Positions 36,240 through 44,730 are shown, numbered from the stretch's first letter. The stretch is 64,000 nt of DNA from Streptomyces xanthochromogenes (GCF_014650455.1 NZ_BMUZ01000011.1:1-64000), one strand, 5' to 3'. Numbers and translations are program-made. Notes: a model not told the origin generated them from the letters alone.

Positions 36240-37445
36240 ATGGCTTCGGAACTGCCACTGAGGTTCAATTCACGCGCCCCTGAAGTACTGTCCGATCCGT
36301 ACCCCGTCTATGCGGAACTGCGCGCCTCCGGACCGCTGAGCCGGGGCGGCCCGGGCCAGTGGGTGATCAGCCGGTACGCCGATGTGGTGCCGCTCCTTCG
36401 AGATCGCCGGCTGAGCCATGAATACCCGCCGGAATACCATGAATTCAGCATCGGCAACGGTCCGGCGAACAGCTTCTTCCAGCGAATAATCCTGGATCGC
36501 GACGCCCCCGACCACACCCGTCTGCGGCGCCTGATGGCAAAGGCGTTCAGCCCGCGTCTGGTGCAGCGCATGCACGATTTCATCGAGGAGCAGGTGGAGT
36601 CGCTGCTCGCGCCGGGCCTTGACGGCGGGCTTTTCGATGCCGTGACCGAGCTCGCCTTTCCACTGCCCGTCATGGTGGTGTGCGAACTGGTCGGAATTCC
36701 CCCGGTGGACCGGGACCTGGTGCGCCCGCACGCCATCCAGTTGGCGAAGGCGTTCGCGCTGTACGTGGCCGAGGAGGACCGGGCCGCCGCGCACGCGGCC
36801 GTCGCCTGGCTGCGGGAGTACATCGGGGCGCTGCTCGACGAGCGGGGGCGCCATCTCGGGGACGACCTGCTGTCGCAGATGCTGACGGCCGAGGTCGCCG
36901 AGGAGCCGCAGGCGCGGCTGAGCCGCGAGGAGATCGTGGACAACACGATCTTCTTGTTCTTCGCCGGGTTCGAGACCACCACCAACCTCATCGCGACGAG
37001 CTGCGCGGCGCTGCTCGGCCACCCCCGCGAGCTGGCCAGGCTGCGTGCCGATCCCGGCCTGCTGCCCAGTGCCGTCGACGAGTTCCTGCGCTACGACGCC
37101 CCGATCCAGGCGACCGCCCGGATGGCCGTGGAGGAGATCGAGATCGGGGGCCGCACGATCCGGCCCGGACGGGTGGTGGTGCTCCTGCTCGGTTCGGCCA
37201 ACCACGACGAGGAGCGGTTCGAGCACCCGGAACGGCTGGATGTGAGCCGCTCCCCCAACCCGCACGTGAGCTTCGGCGGTGGCGCCCACCACTGCCTGGG
37301 CGCGGGCCTCGCACGGATCGAGGCCCAGGTCGCGCTCGGTCGGCTGCTCAGCCGGGCCCCCCGCTTCGAGCCCGCCGGCGAGGTGGTCCGGATACCCAGC
37401 GTGACGTTCCGCTCGTACGCGAGCGTTCCCGTCGCTTTACGGTGA
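36240..37445 (+). CDS. Cytochrome P450 (second of a divergent pair)
   Basis: 401 residues. AGFETTTNL I-helix, EFLRY K-helix and FGGGAHHCLG with Cys352. Divergent duplicate of the preceding P450, with a shared 160-bp promoter region. A good -10 TAGGCT at 36198-36203 and the purine-rich GAGAG before the ATG support the start. The next-to-last sense codon is TTA (37437-37439), rare in this genome type and read only by the bldA tRNA in streptomycetes. Likely a tailoring oxidase for the peptide; electron donors are not coded nearby. Confidence 0.93.
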   Translation: MASELPLRFNSRAPEVLSDPYPVYAELRASGPLSRGGPGQWVISRYADVVPLLRDRRLSHEYPPEYHEFSIGNGPANSFFQRIILDRDAPDHTRLRRLMAKAFSPRLVQRMHDFIEEQVESLLAPGLDGGLFDAVTELAFPLPVMVVCELVGIPPVDRDLVRPHAIQLAKAFALYVAEEDRAAAHAAVAWLREYIGALLDERGRHLGDDLLSQMLTAEVAEEPQARLSREEIVDNTIFLFFAGFETTTNLIATSCAALLGHPRELARLRADPGLLPSAVDEFLRYDAPIQATARMAVEEIEIGGRTIRPGRVVVLLLGSANHDEERFEHPERLDVSRSPNPHVSFGGGAHHCLGAGLARIEAQVALGRLLSRAPRFEPAGEVVRIPSVTFRSYASVPVALR

Positions 37446-37869
37446 CGGTGGCCAAAATATGAGTGACAGATTTGGCGACGCGGACCCGCGCGAGCCCTTA
37501 GATTGAGCCTGTTCGTCCGGCTCATATGAGGAGGCGAGGGGGGCGCGGCGGAGGTTTGCACCACGCCGTGGAGGAAAGGTGACAGGGGTGGGACAGCCAT
37601 CGATCTTTATCGGCCACCCCGGCTAAATCGTTTCGGCGAAGGACCTCCGCCGGTCGTCAGGCCCCGGCGGGCGCCGATCGATTTTGATCCAATGGTCAAC
37701 AATTTCACGAGCGCGCGCACGAGGTGAATGGCTTGAACGGGGCTGTCACGTCGGCTCGTCGAGCGTGCTCCATGTGACCGGCGGCAGACGGCTGTTCTCC
37801 GGCGTCTCTTCGCGCCGCAATTTCATCGTTGGGTGGCTCCCGCTCCCGGGTTTCAGGATGCGGGGATGA
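37446..37869. other. Regulator upstream region, AT-richer than its surroundings
   Basis: No gene. TGACAGA at 37464-37470 resembles half of the cluster box. An imperfect dyad TTGATC-CAAT-GGTCAA lies at 37684-37699. The lower GC content is typical of promoter regions of pathway regulators. Confidence 0.5.
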
Positions 37870-38412
37870 GTGAGCGTAGAACTCCATGGGCGTGGAAGGG
37901 GCGCGTACTTGTCACGTGAAGAAGTCCGGTTACTGAGATGGCCGGCGCAACAGGAACTGCGGGATCGCTACCGCACGATCGGCGTGCCTCGCATACTGGT
38001 CGTGGAGGCGAGAGCCGAGGCTCCCGTCTGCGAGGACGTCTGCGAGGACTGGGTCAGGGCCCCGATCGCGGCACACGACTTACAGGCCCGGGTGAATGCC
38101 CTCAGCCGCCGGTACCGGATGAACCGGCTTCCGTGCCTGGACGAGAGCGGGGTACTGCATTTCTCCTCCCGCTCGGTAACGGTCTCGCCCACCCAGACGG
38201 AACTCCTGGAACTGCTCGTACCGAACTTCCGCGAGGTCGTTCCCCGCGAGGCGCTGCGCTACCGGCTCGGTCAGGTCAATGGATCGAGGACGCGCAACGC
38301 CCTGGACCTGCACATGATGCGGACCAGGGAGCGAATACAGCCGCTCGGCCTTTCCATACGCACCGTGTGGGGGCGGGGCTATGTACTGGAGTCGCAGGCC
38401 GATCTGGTCTGA
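37870..38412 (+). CDS. OmpR-type winged-helix regulator with degenerate receiver; two TTA codons
   Basis: 180 residues. The C-terminal half (about 95-177) is a Trans_reg_C winged helix (VTVSPTQTELLELLVPNFRE, then LDLHMMRTRERIQPLGLSIR and VWGRGYVL). The N-terminal half keeps only the end of a receiver fold (RILVVEA and DWVRAPIAAHDLQARVNALS); the phospho-acceptor Asp region is missing. So it is not expected to work with a histidine kinase. Leu21 (37930-37932) and Leu71 (38080-38082) are TTA codons. It is the only regulator inside the cluster and the obvious candidate to bind the direct-repeat boxes there. Start GTG at 37870 has AGGA upstream; downstream GTG codons are possible. Confidence 0.82.
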   Translation: MSVELHGRGRGAYLSREEVRLLRWPAQQELRDRYRTIGVPRILVVEARAEAPVCEDVCEDWVRAPIAAHDLQARVNALSRRYRMNRLPCLDESGVLHFSSRSVTVSPTQTELLELLVPNFREVVPREALRYRLGQVNGSRTRNALDLHMMRTRERIQPLGLSIRTVWGRGYVLESQADLV

Positions 38413-39149
38413 GGACCAAGGGGTGTGCCCACGACACGACGGGGACGTGTCGTGGGCACAGCCGTGCCGGGCCGCACGATGACGCACGAGGTGAGCACCA
38501 GACCGTGGGAGCGCTGCCATCGCCCCTCGAAGTGCCGCTCGTGCAGCCCCGTGAGGCCGTGCACGGCCGGCGCCCGCACCCGAAAGCGCCCGCCTGCCCC
38601 CGGCCCGTGCCCGCCGGGCTCGACCAGGATGCGCAGTTCGGCCAGCGGCGGGGCATGACCGTCGCCCACGAGGGCCGAACACGCTTTGTAAGCAGCCTCC
38701 TTGGCGCTGAACAGCAAGCGCTCTCCGGCGACTTCCGGCCGCATCCGGCGGGCTTCGTCCGCGCTGATCAGCCGGGCCCGGACCCGCGCGGGCAGCGGAG
38801 CGTCGACCTCGGCGTCGATGCCGAGCGCCCACGCGTCACCGGCACGGCAGAGGGCGGCCGCACGGAATCCCGGGCAGTGGGTGATGCTGCCGAGCACGCC
38901 CGGCGGCCACAGGGGTTCGCCCCGCGTGCCCCGCCCGACCGCCACCGGCCGCACTCCGAGCCGGGCGAGCGCCCGGTGCGCACACCACCGGCCGGTGGTG
39001 AACTCCCCTTCCCTGCGCGGTCCGACCCCCTCGCACATCTCCCGTTCCACCGCGAAGAGCGGCCCGGACACGTCGTCGGCGCGGGCCGCGCCCACCGCCC
39101 AGGGCGGCAGCACGGCCCGCAGCAGCGCGTCAGCGGTTTCCGTGCGCAC
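38379..39149 (-). CDS. Sfp-type 4'-phosphopantetheinyl transferase
   Basis: 256 residues, Sfp/EntD length. Motifs: GSITHC near residue 88, GIDAE with D112 and E114 binding Mg2+, and FSAKEAAYKA with E151. It transfers phosphopantetheine from CoA to Ser of carrier domains, here the ArCP, PCPs and the free carrier protein. It overlaps the aryl-acid ligase stop by 20 bp and is thus translated with it. Its 3' end is odd: the last 28 residues are Pro/Arg-rich, a perfect hairpin covers codons 230-242, and the stop lies 34 bp inside the convergent regulator gene. The conserved domain ends near residue 226. Confidence 0.9.
   Translation of the reverse strand: MRTETADALLRAVLPPWAVGAARADDVSGPLFAVEREMCEGVGPRREGEFTTGRWCAHRALARLGVRPVAVGRGTRGEPLWPPGVLGSITHCPGFRAAALCRAGDAWALGIDAEVDAPLPARVRARLISADEARRMRPEVAGERLLFSAKEAAYKACSALVGDGHAPPLAELRILVEPGGHGPGAGGRFRVRAPAVHGLTGLHERHFEGRWQRSHGLVLTSCVIVRPGTAVPTTRPRRVVGTPLGPQTRSACDSST
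38424..38460. terminator. Hairpin between convergent regulator and PPTase, inside the PPTase frame
   Basis: Perfect 15-bp arms TGTGCCCACGACACG (38424-38438) and complement (38446-38460), 7-nt loop. It sits 11 nt after the regulator stop, an ordinary place for that gene, but within the coding region of the opposite gene. Confidence 0.75.
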
Positions 39150-40734
39150 GCATCGCGGCCTTGTCGACCTTGCCGACCGGTGTCTTGGGGAAGGAGTCCA
39201 CCCGCTCGACCTGGTCGGGCACCTTGTACGAGGCGAGGCCGCGCTCCCGCAGATACGCCTTCAGCCGGGCAAGTCCCGGTTCACCGGGGCCCGTTGACGG
39301 ATCGGCGATCACGTACGCACAGATCCGCTCGCCCAGCATCTCGTCCGCGAGCCCCACCACGGCGACGTCCCGCACCTGGTGGTGGGACAGCAGATGCTCC
39401 TCGACCTCCTCGGCGGACACCTTGTCGCCGCCGCGGTGGATGATGTCCTTGGCCCGCCCCATCACCACCAGGTTGCCGTCGGGGCGCAGCCGCACCAGGT
39501 CGCCGGTGCGGAAGAAGCCGTCCTCGGTGAAGGCCCGCGCGTTGTGCTCGGGCGCCCGGTAGTAGCCGCGGATGGTGTACGGCCCCCGGGTGAGCAGCTC
39601 CCCCACCTCGCCCGTCGGCACCGGCCGGTCCTCCTCGTCGACCACCCGGATCTCGTCGTCCGGGCAGAGCGGGCGGCCCTCGGTGTGGGTGATGACCTCC
39701 TCCGGGTCGTCGAGCCGGGTGTGGGTCAACAGCCCCTCGCCGATCCCGTACCACTGGGTCAGCCGGCACCCGAGCCCCTCGCGCACCCGACGTGCCACCT
39801 CGGGCTGGAACTTGGAGCTGCCCACCTGGAGCAGCAGCCCCGACAGATCCGCCTTCAGCACCTCCGGGTCCGCCAGCCACATCATGACCAGCGGCGGCAC
39901 CAGCGTCGTCAGGGTGACCCGCTCCTCGATCACCAGGGGCAGCGCCTCGTCCGGGCTGGGGCTCGCGGCGAGCACCGCCTTGCCGCCGCGGAACAGGGTG
40001 CCGAGCACGCCCGGGCAGCCGAGCGCCGCGTTGTGGGCGACCGGGGTGGCCGCGAGATAGGCGCTGTCCTGGTCGACCCGCAGCGCCTCGGCGCAGGCCA
40101 GCGCGTTGTAGGCGTAGTCGTCGTGGGTGCGCGGGATCAGCTTGGGCAGGCCCGTGGTGCCGCCGGACAGGAGCAGCAGCGCGACCTCGCCGGCATCCAC
40201 CGGCGCGAGGTCGACCGGCGGACACGGCAGCGAGTCGAGGGCGGTGAACTCCTGCGCTTCGCCCGATACCAGCACATGTGCCACATCCGGTACCTCCGCG
40301 CGGACTTCTCGGGCCAGCGCCCGGAAGTCGTAGCCCTGGAAGCGGTCCGGGACCACCAGGGCCACGGCCTCGGCGCGGCGGCACAGATGCACCAGCTCGT
40401 TGCGCCGGTGGCCGGGCAGCGCCATGACCGGCACCGCGCCGAGCCGGAACAGGGCGAAGCACAGCACCACGAAGTCGGCGCGGTTGGGAAGCTGGACGAC
40501 CACCCGGTCGCGCGGCCGGATCCCGATGCGGTGCAGGCCGGAGGCCAACTCCAAGGCACTGTCCGCGAGTTGGGTGAAGGTCAAGCGGGTGGCTCCGGAG
40601 ACCACGGCGGTCCGCGGGCCGTGTTCTGCGGCGGCGGCGAGCAGCAGGTCGTACAGGGTGCGTCCCTGCCGGTAGCCACGGTCGCGGTACCGCTCGGTGA
40701 AGTCGCTCGGCCAGGGGACGAATCCGTCCAGCAT
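39130..40734 (-). CDS. Aryl-acid AMP ligase, salicylate type predicted
   Basis: 534 residues, DhbE/EntE/YbtE family. The signature SGGTTGLPKLIPRTHDDYAYN (residues 190-210) and RTGDLVRLRPDGNLVVMGR are intact, and Lys near 519-530 (PVGKVDKAAM) serves adenylation. Pocket residues: H234, N235 and C240 fall at the DhbE-equivalent numbers, and Leu336 lines up with DhbE Val337. Known rule of the family: Ser240/Val337 for 2,3-dihydroxybenzoate, Cys240/Leu337 for salicylate, so salicylate is predicted. It should load the N-terminal ArCP of the NRPS at 52923. ATG at 40734 has AGGAGGGG upstream. Heads an operon with the PPTase. Confidence 0.92.
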   Translation of the reverse strand: MLDGFVPWPSDFTERYRDRGYRQGRTLYDLLLAAAAEHGPRTAVVSGATRLTFTQLADSALELASGLHRIGIRPRDRVVVQLPNRADFVVLCFALFRLGAVPVMALPGHRRNELVHLCRRAEAVALVVPDRFQGYDFRALAREVRAEVPDVAHVLVSGEAQEFTALDSLPCPPVDLAPVDAGEVALLLLSGGTTGLPKLIPRTHDDYAYNALACAEALRVDQDSAYLAATPVAHNAALGCPGVLGTLFRGGKAVLAASPSPDEALPLVIEERVTLTTLVPPLVMMWLADPEVLKADLSGLLLQVGSSKFQPEVARRVREGLGCRLTQWYGIGEGLLTHTRLDDPEEVITHTEGRPLCPDDEIRVVDEEDRPVPTGEVGELLTRGPYTIRGYYRAPEHNARAFTEDGFFRTGDLVRLRPDGNLVVMGRAKDIIHRGGDKVSAEEVEEHLLSHHQVRDVAVVGLADEMLGERICAYVIADPSTGPGEPGLARLKAYLRERGLASYKVPDQVERVDSFPKTPVGKVDKAAMRAHGNR

Positions 40735-40851
40735 GGGCCCCTCCTGCCGGTACGCGGGAGATACGCGTACGCCGTTGGGTGAGCGCGAGGAGGCTTCCCC
40801 GCACGCGGGACAACCAGAGTCCGCCGCGAAGGCGCGTCGGCGCCGGGCCGG

Positions 40852-40874
40852 TGAAAGACACTCAACAGCAACCG
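40852..40874 (+). promoter_or_regulatory. Cluster box A, ligase/FAAL divergent promoter
   Basis: 23-bp element with TGAAAGA at columns 1-7 and CAACAGCA at 12-19, that is two related half-sites 11 bp apart. A -10 TAGGCT lies at 40897-40902, 22 bases beyond its end. Box B has the same spacing to its own -10. The arrangement fits an activator touching the -35 region of the FAAL promoter. Confidence 0.7.
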
Positions 40875-40949
40875 CCGACCGGTGCCGGAGGGTGCCTAGG
40901 CTCCCGCAGCGAAGACCGAATGGGGACGGAAGGGGGAGGTGAACAGGCC

Positions 40950-42518
40950 GTGTCCGAAGGGCCGTTGCTCGCATGGATGCGCGATCCCGTCGCCGGCCGC
41001 GGCATCCACTTCAGCACCCGCGAAGGCGGCTGGCACCACCGCTCCTACCCGGAACTGGCCGCCGACGCGCGGCGCGCGGCCGGCCGGCTGACGCGAGCCG
41101 GGGTGCACCCGGGCGATCTGGTGGCCCTGGTGCTGCCGTCGGGGCCCGCGTTCGTCGCGGCGTTCTTCGGCGCCCTGCTCGTGGGGGCCGTCCCGGCGCC
41201 GCTCGCCCCGGAGGCCGCGGGCCGCCCGGTCGCCACCGGCCACCAGGAGCGGATGGCCGCCCTGCTGACGGCGGCGCGCCCCCGCCTGGTCGTCGGCGAC
41301 GCGGTCGGGGGCGCCCGGGCGGCGGGCGTCGAGGCGCTGAGCGGCGCCGACCTCCTCGCGCCCGGGCCCGACGGGCCAGCGCCGGGCGAGGTCGAGCACG
41401 ACCGCACCGCCCTGGTGCAGTTCACCTCCGGCTCCACCGGTCCCGCACGGGGCGTACGCATCGGGTGGGACGGGCTGTGCGACAACCTGGCCGTCATCCG
41501 GACCTGGCTGGGCGTGGAGTCGACGTCCATCTGGGCCAGTTGGCTGCCCGTCCATCACGACATGGGGCTCGTCGGCTGTCTTCTCGGACCGGTGGTGGCC
41601 GGCAACGACCTGTGGCTGATGCGCCCCGAAGACTTCGTGCGCCGACCGCTGGAACATCTGCGCTGTTTCGGCGAGCGGGGCGCTTCGATCACCGCGACCC
41701 CCGCCTTCGGCCTCGACCACATTCTGCGCAAGGTGCATCCAGGCCAACTGATCGGTCTGGACCTTTCCGCCGTGACCTCGATGGTCGTGGGCGCCGAGCG
41801 CATGGCCCCGAGCCTGCTCGACCGCTTCGCGGCCCTGCTCGCCCCGCACGGCTTCGACCGCGCGGCGCTGCTGCCCGCCTACGGGCTGGCCGAGGCCACC
41901 CTCGCGGTGACCGGGGTGCGCCGCGGCGCCGGCTGGGGCCATCGGGGCCCCGTGGTCGGCTGCGGCACCCCGCTGCCCGGCACGACCGTACGCGTCGTGG
42001 ACGAGGAGGGACGGCCGCTGCCGGACGGGCAGGTCGGCGAGATCATCGTGCGCGGGCCCTCCCTGGGCCTCGGCCACCTCGGCGACGAGGGCGCCGGAAG
42101 CCGCTTCGTCGACGGCGAACTGCACACCGGGGACGCCGGTTTCCTCGACTCCGGCGAGCTCCATGTGCAGGGCAGGCTCGGCGACAGCGTGAAGGTGCGC
42201 GGCACCCGGGTCTTCGCCGAGGACCTGGAGCAGTCGCTCAGGGAGGCCGGAGTCCTGCCCCGCGGCGCTGCCGTGGTCCTCGGCGACGACGCGGCGGGGC
42301 CGGTGGCCGTCGCCGTGATCGAGGCCGACGACGGGCGGCGCACCACGGCCGACGACGACCGCCTGGCCCGGCTGCTCGCGCGCGGTGCCACCGGGGCCCG
42401 CACGGTGGTCCACCTGGTGCCCCGCGGCTCGATCCCCTGGACCTCCAGCGGCAAGCCACGCCGCCGCTCCCTGTGGCGTGCGTACTGCGCCGCACCACCC
42501 GAACCGACCCGGACGTAG
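40950..42518 (+). CDS. Fatty-acyl-AMP ligase-like enzyme (FAAL family)
   Basis: 522 residues from GTG at 40950, which has GGGGGAGG upstream (ATG at 40920 lacks one). The AMP-binding core VQFTSGSTGPARGVRI and the FAAL-typical SWLPVHHDMGLVGCLLGPVVAG and ITATPAFGLDHILRKV segments are present; HTGDAGFLDSGELHVQGRLGDSVKVRG is the hinge region and a final SSGKPRRRSL Lys is in place. FAALs activate fatty or other acids as acyl-AMP and hand them to a carrier protein; a free carrier gene follows 11 bp downstream. In a salicyl-thiazoline cluster this implies a second acyl unit or an unusual acid. Confidence 0.87.
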   Translation: MSEGPLLAWMRDPVAGRGIHFSTREGGWHHRSYPELAADARRAAGRLTRAGVHPGDLVALVLPSGPAFVAAFFGALLVGAVPAPLAPEAAGRPVATGHQERMAALLTAARPRLVVGDAVGGARAAGVEALSGADLLAPGPDGPAPGEVEHDRTALVQFTSGSTGPARGVRIGWDGLCDNLAVIRTWLGVESTSIWASWLPVHHDMGLVGCLLGPVVAGNDLWLMRPEDFVRRPLEHLRCFGERGASITATPAFGLDHILRKVHPGQLIGLDLSAVTSMVVGAERMAPSLLDRFAALLAPHGFDRAALLPAYGLAEATLAVTGVRRGAGWGHRGPVVGCGTPLPGTTVRVVDEEGRPLPDGQVGEIIVRGPSLGLGHLGDEGAGSRFVDGELHTGDAGFLDSGELHVQGRLGDSVKVRGTRVFAEDLEQSLREAGVLPRGAAVVLGDDAAGPVAVAVIEADDGRRTTADDDRLARLLARGATGARTVVHLVPRGSIPWTSSGKPRRRSLWRAYCAAPPEPTRT

Positions 42519-42529
42519 GAGAGACGGAC

Positions 42530-42805
42530 ATGGCCCACACCGAGAGCTCCGTACGCGACAGCATCCTGTCCCTGGTGCGCCAACTCGCCCCGGACGCCGA
42601 CGAGATGCCCACCGACCGCCCCGCCCACCTGGTCAACGACCTGGGTTACCACTCGCTGGCCCTCCTGGAACTGGCCTTCGCGATCGAGGACGACTTCGAC
42701 CTGCCGCCGATCGACGAGGAGACCGGGCGCGGCATCGTCACCTCCGATGACGTGGTCGCCTATGTGCTCACGCAACTGAGGGAACAGAAGCTCCTGGTGG
42801 GCTGA
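42530..42805 (+). CDS. Free acyl/peptidyl carrier protein
   Basis: 91 residues, four-helix carrier protein. Phosphopantetheine attachment Ser42 lies in LGYHSLALLELAF, where the usual Asp before Ser is His and Tyr precedes it. Helix 3 region DEETGRGIVTSDDVVAYV is acidic. It directly follows the FAAL-like gene, its probable loading enzyme, and precedes the exporter operon. The replaced Asp may change PPTase or partner selectivity. Confidence 0.85.
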   Translation: MAHTESSVRDSILSLVRQLAPDADEMPTDRPAHLVNDLGYHSLALLELAFAIEDDFDLPPIDEETGRGIVTSDDVVAYVLTQLREQKLLVG

Positions 42806-42806
42806 T

Positions 42807-42829
42807 TGACAGATCTCTGACAGCAACGG
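42807..42829 (+). promoter_or_regulatory. Cluster box B, exporter operon promoter
   Basis: The clearest copy: TGACAGA at columns 1-7 and TGACAGC at 12-18, an almost perfect direct repeat with 11-bp period, followed by AACGG. A -10 TACCGT at 42852-42857 starts 22 bases after the box, the same distance as at box A. The box begins one base after the carrier-protein stop. Confidence 0.75.
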
Positions 42830-42964
42830 CTCCCATCACGGCACGTGTTGCTACCGTCGCGGCGCGGAGCGTACCCAATGAGTCGATTACAACGCCTTTG
42901 CGGCGTTCCGTTCGTACAGGTTCCGTGACCGCGGAGCCTCCTGCGTGAGGAAAGGGGTCCTGCT

Positions 42965-43933
42965 GTGGCCGAAGCGGCGATCGAGATCGATCGGCTCCGC
43001 AAGAGTTTCGGGCCCAAGGCGGCAGTGGACGACGTGTCGTTCTCCGTGGCCGCGGGCACCGTCGTCGGACTGCTCGGGCCGAACGGAGCGGGCAAGACCA
43101 CCGTCATCAACTGCCTCACCACCCTGCTCACGCCGGACAGCGGCACCGCCCGGCTCGCCGGGCACGACGTCACCACCGACCCGGCCGGCGTCCGCGCGAG
43201 CGTCGCGGTCACCGGCCAGTTCGCCGCCGTGGACGAGACGCTCACGGGCCGCGAGAACCTCGTGTTCTTCGGCCGCCTGTTACGTCTGACCCGGACCGGC
43301 GCGAGCGCCCGCGCCGCCGAACTCCTCGACCAGTTCGGACTTTCCGAGGCCGGGGACATGCCCGCGGGACACTACTCGGGCGGCATGCGCCGCAGGCTCG
43401 ACCTGGCCGCGAGCCTGGTCGTGCCCCGGCCGATCCTGGTGCTCGACGAGCCGACCACCGGCCTCGACCCGCGCAGCCGGCAAGCCCTGTGGGACGCGGT
43501 GCGCCGGCTGGCCCGCGACGGCATGGCCATCCTGCTGACCACGCAGTACCTGGAGGAGGCCGACGCGCTCGCCGAGCGGATCGTCGTCATCGACGAAGGC
43601 CGGGTGATCGCGGAGGGCACCCCGAAGGAGCTCAAGAAGGACGTGGGCGGCTCGGTCTGCGAGGTGCAGATCAGCGACGCGGGCGACCGGGCCCGTGCCA
43701 CCGGCGCCCTCGCGGGCTTCGTGGGGGTCAAGGAACGCGACGACGTCCTCGTCGTCCCGATGCGCGGCACCGACGAGCTGTCCGCGATCGTGCGCGCCCT
43801 CGACGGCGCGGCCCTGAAGGCCGACGACATCGCCGTGCACCCGCCGACGCTCAACGACGTTTTCTTCGCGCTGACCAAGGACCACCGGGGCTCCGAAGGA
43901 CCGGCCTTCGACACGGGCGAGGGCCGTTCATGA
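42965..43933 (+). CDS. DrrA-type ABC exporter ATPase, one TTA codon
   Basis: 322 residues. Walker A GPNGAGKT near residue 40, signature YSGGMRRRL near 136, Walker B ILVLDEPTTGLD near 158, and a C-terminal DUF4162-like extension (EVQISDAGDRARATGALAG). It energises export of small molecules with the two following permeases. GTG start has GGAAAGGGG upstream. Codon 106 is TTA (43280-43282). About 100 nt of leader separate it from the predicted transcription start. The stop overlaps the next gene by 4 bp. Confidence 0.93.
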   Translation: MAEAAIEIDRLRKSFGPKAAVDDVSFSVAAGTVVGLLGPNGAGKTTVINCLTTLLTPDSGTARLAGHDVTTDPAGVRASVAVTGQFAAVDETLTGRENLVFFGRLLRLTRTGASARAAELLDQFGLSEAGDMPAGHYSGGMRRRLDLAASLVVPRPILVLDEPTTGLDPRSRQALWDAVRRLARDGMAILLTTQYLEEADALAERIVVIDEGRVIAEGTPKELKKDVGGSVCEVQISDAGDRARATGALAGFVGVKERDDVLVVPMRGTDELSAIVRALDGAALKADDIAVHPPTLNDVFFALTKDHRGSEGPAFDTGEGRS

Positions 43934-44730
43934 CCGCCCCCGCAGCCTCCGCGGCCCCGGCCGCCCCGGCGGGGCAGGCCTTCCTCAATGACGTCCAGGT
44001 GCTGGCGGAACGCGACTTCAAGCGCTCGTTCAGCAAGGTGGCGCTCTTCGGCACCGTCGTCCAGCCGCTGGTGTTCTTCGGCATCTTCTACGCCACGTTC
44101 AGCGGCATGCTCGCCGACAAGGGCATCGACTACGGGCCCTCGGTGACGCCCACCCTGGTGGTCCAGGCCCTCATGTTCATCGCGATCGCCTCGGCGATGG
44201 CCCTGGCCACCGACCGCGGCAGCGGTCTGTTCAACCGGCTGCGGACCATGCCGATCAGCAGTTCCGCGCTCGGCGCCGCCCGGCTGCTCACGGTCGCCGT
44301 CGAGGCGGTGATCTCCACCGTGGTGATCGCGCTGGTGGCGCACCTGGCCGGATTCCGTTTCCACGAAGGGCCGTTGGCGGCCATCGGCTTCCTCCTGGTC
44401 GCCGTGCTCTTCACCATGGCCCTGGCGGCGGTGACGGCGACGCTCGGTCTCACCGTGCGCAGCCAGGAGGCGCTGGCCGCCTGTCTGTATCTGCCCTATC
44501 TGCCGCTGCTGGTCGTCTCGACCGGGTTCGTGCCGGCCAACCTCTTCCCCGGCTGGCTCCAGCCGGTCGTCAACGTCTCGCCCGTCTCGGCCGTCGTCGA
44601 GGCGCTGCGCGCACTGTCGGACAGCAGCACCGGCACCGGCCGGGTGTGGCCCGCCCTCGTGTGGTGCGCCGGGCTGATCCTGCTGTGCGGATGGACCACC
44701 GCGCGCGCCTTCCGGAAGGTGACCAAGTGA
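43930..44730 (+). CDS. ABC-2 exporter permease (DrrB-type) 1
   Basis: 266 residues, six predicted membrane helices: VALFGTVVQPLVFFGIFYAT, PTLVVQALMFIAIASAMA, LLTVAVEAVISTVVIALVAHLAG and so on. The conserved FNRLRTMPIS loop is present. ATGA overlap with the ATPase gene and GTGA overlap with the next permease gene indicate one tightly coupled exporter unit. Confidence 0.92.
   Translation: MTAPAASAAPAAPAGQAFLNDVQVLAERDFKRSFSKVALFGTVVQPLVFFGIFYATFSGMLADKGIDYGPSVTPTLVVQALMFIAIASAMALATDRGSGLFNRLRTMPISSSALGAARLLTVAVEAVISTVVIALVAHLAGFRFHEGPLAAIGFLLVAVLFTMALAAVTATLGLTVRSQEALAACLYLPYLPLLVVSTGFVPANLFPGWLQPVVNVSPVSAVVEALRALSDSSTGTGRVWPALVWCAGLILLCGWTTARAFRKVTK

Noticed and set aside
37464..37470. A fifth cluster box before the regulator gene
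   Set aside because: The first half-site matches box B, but the second half-site at 11 bp is missing and it lies about 400 bp from the start.
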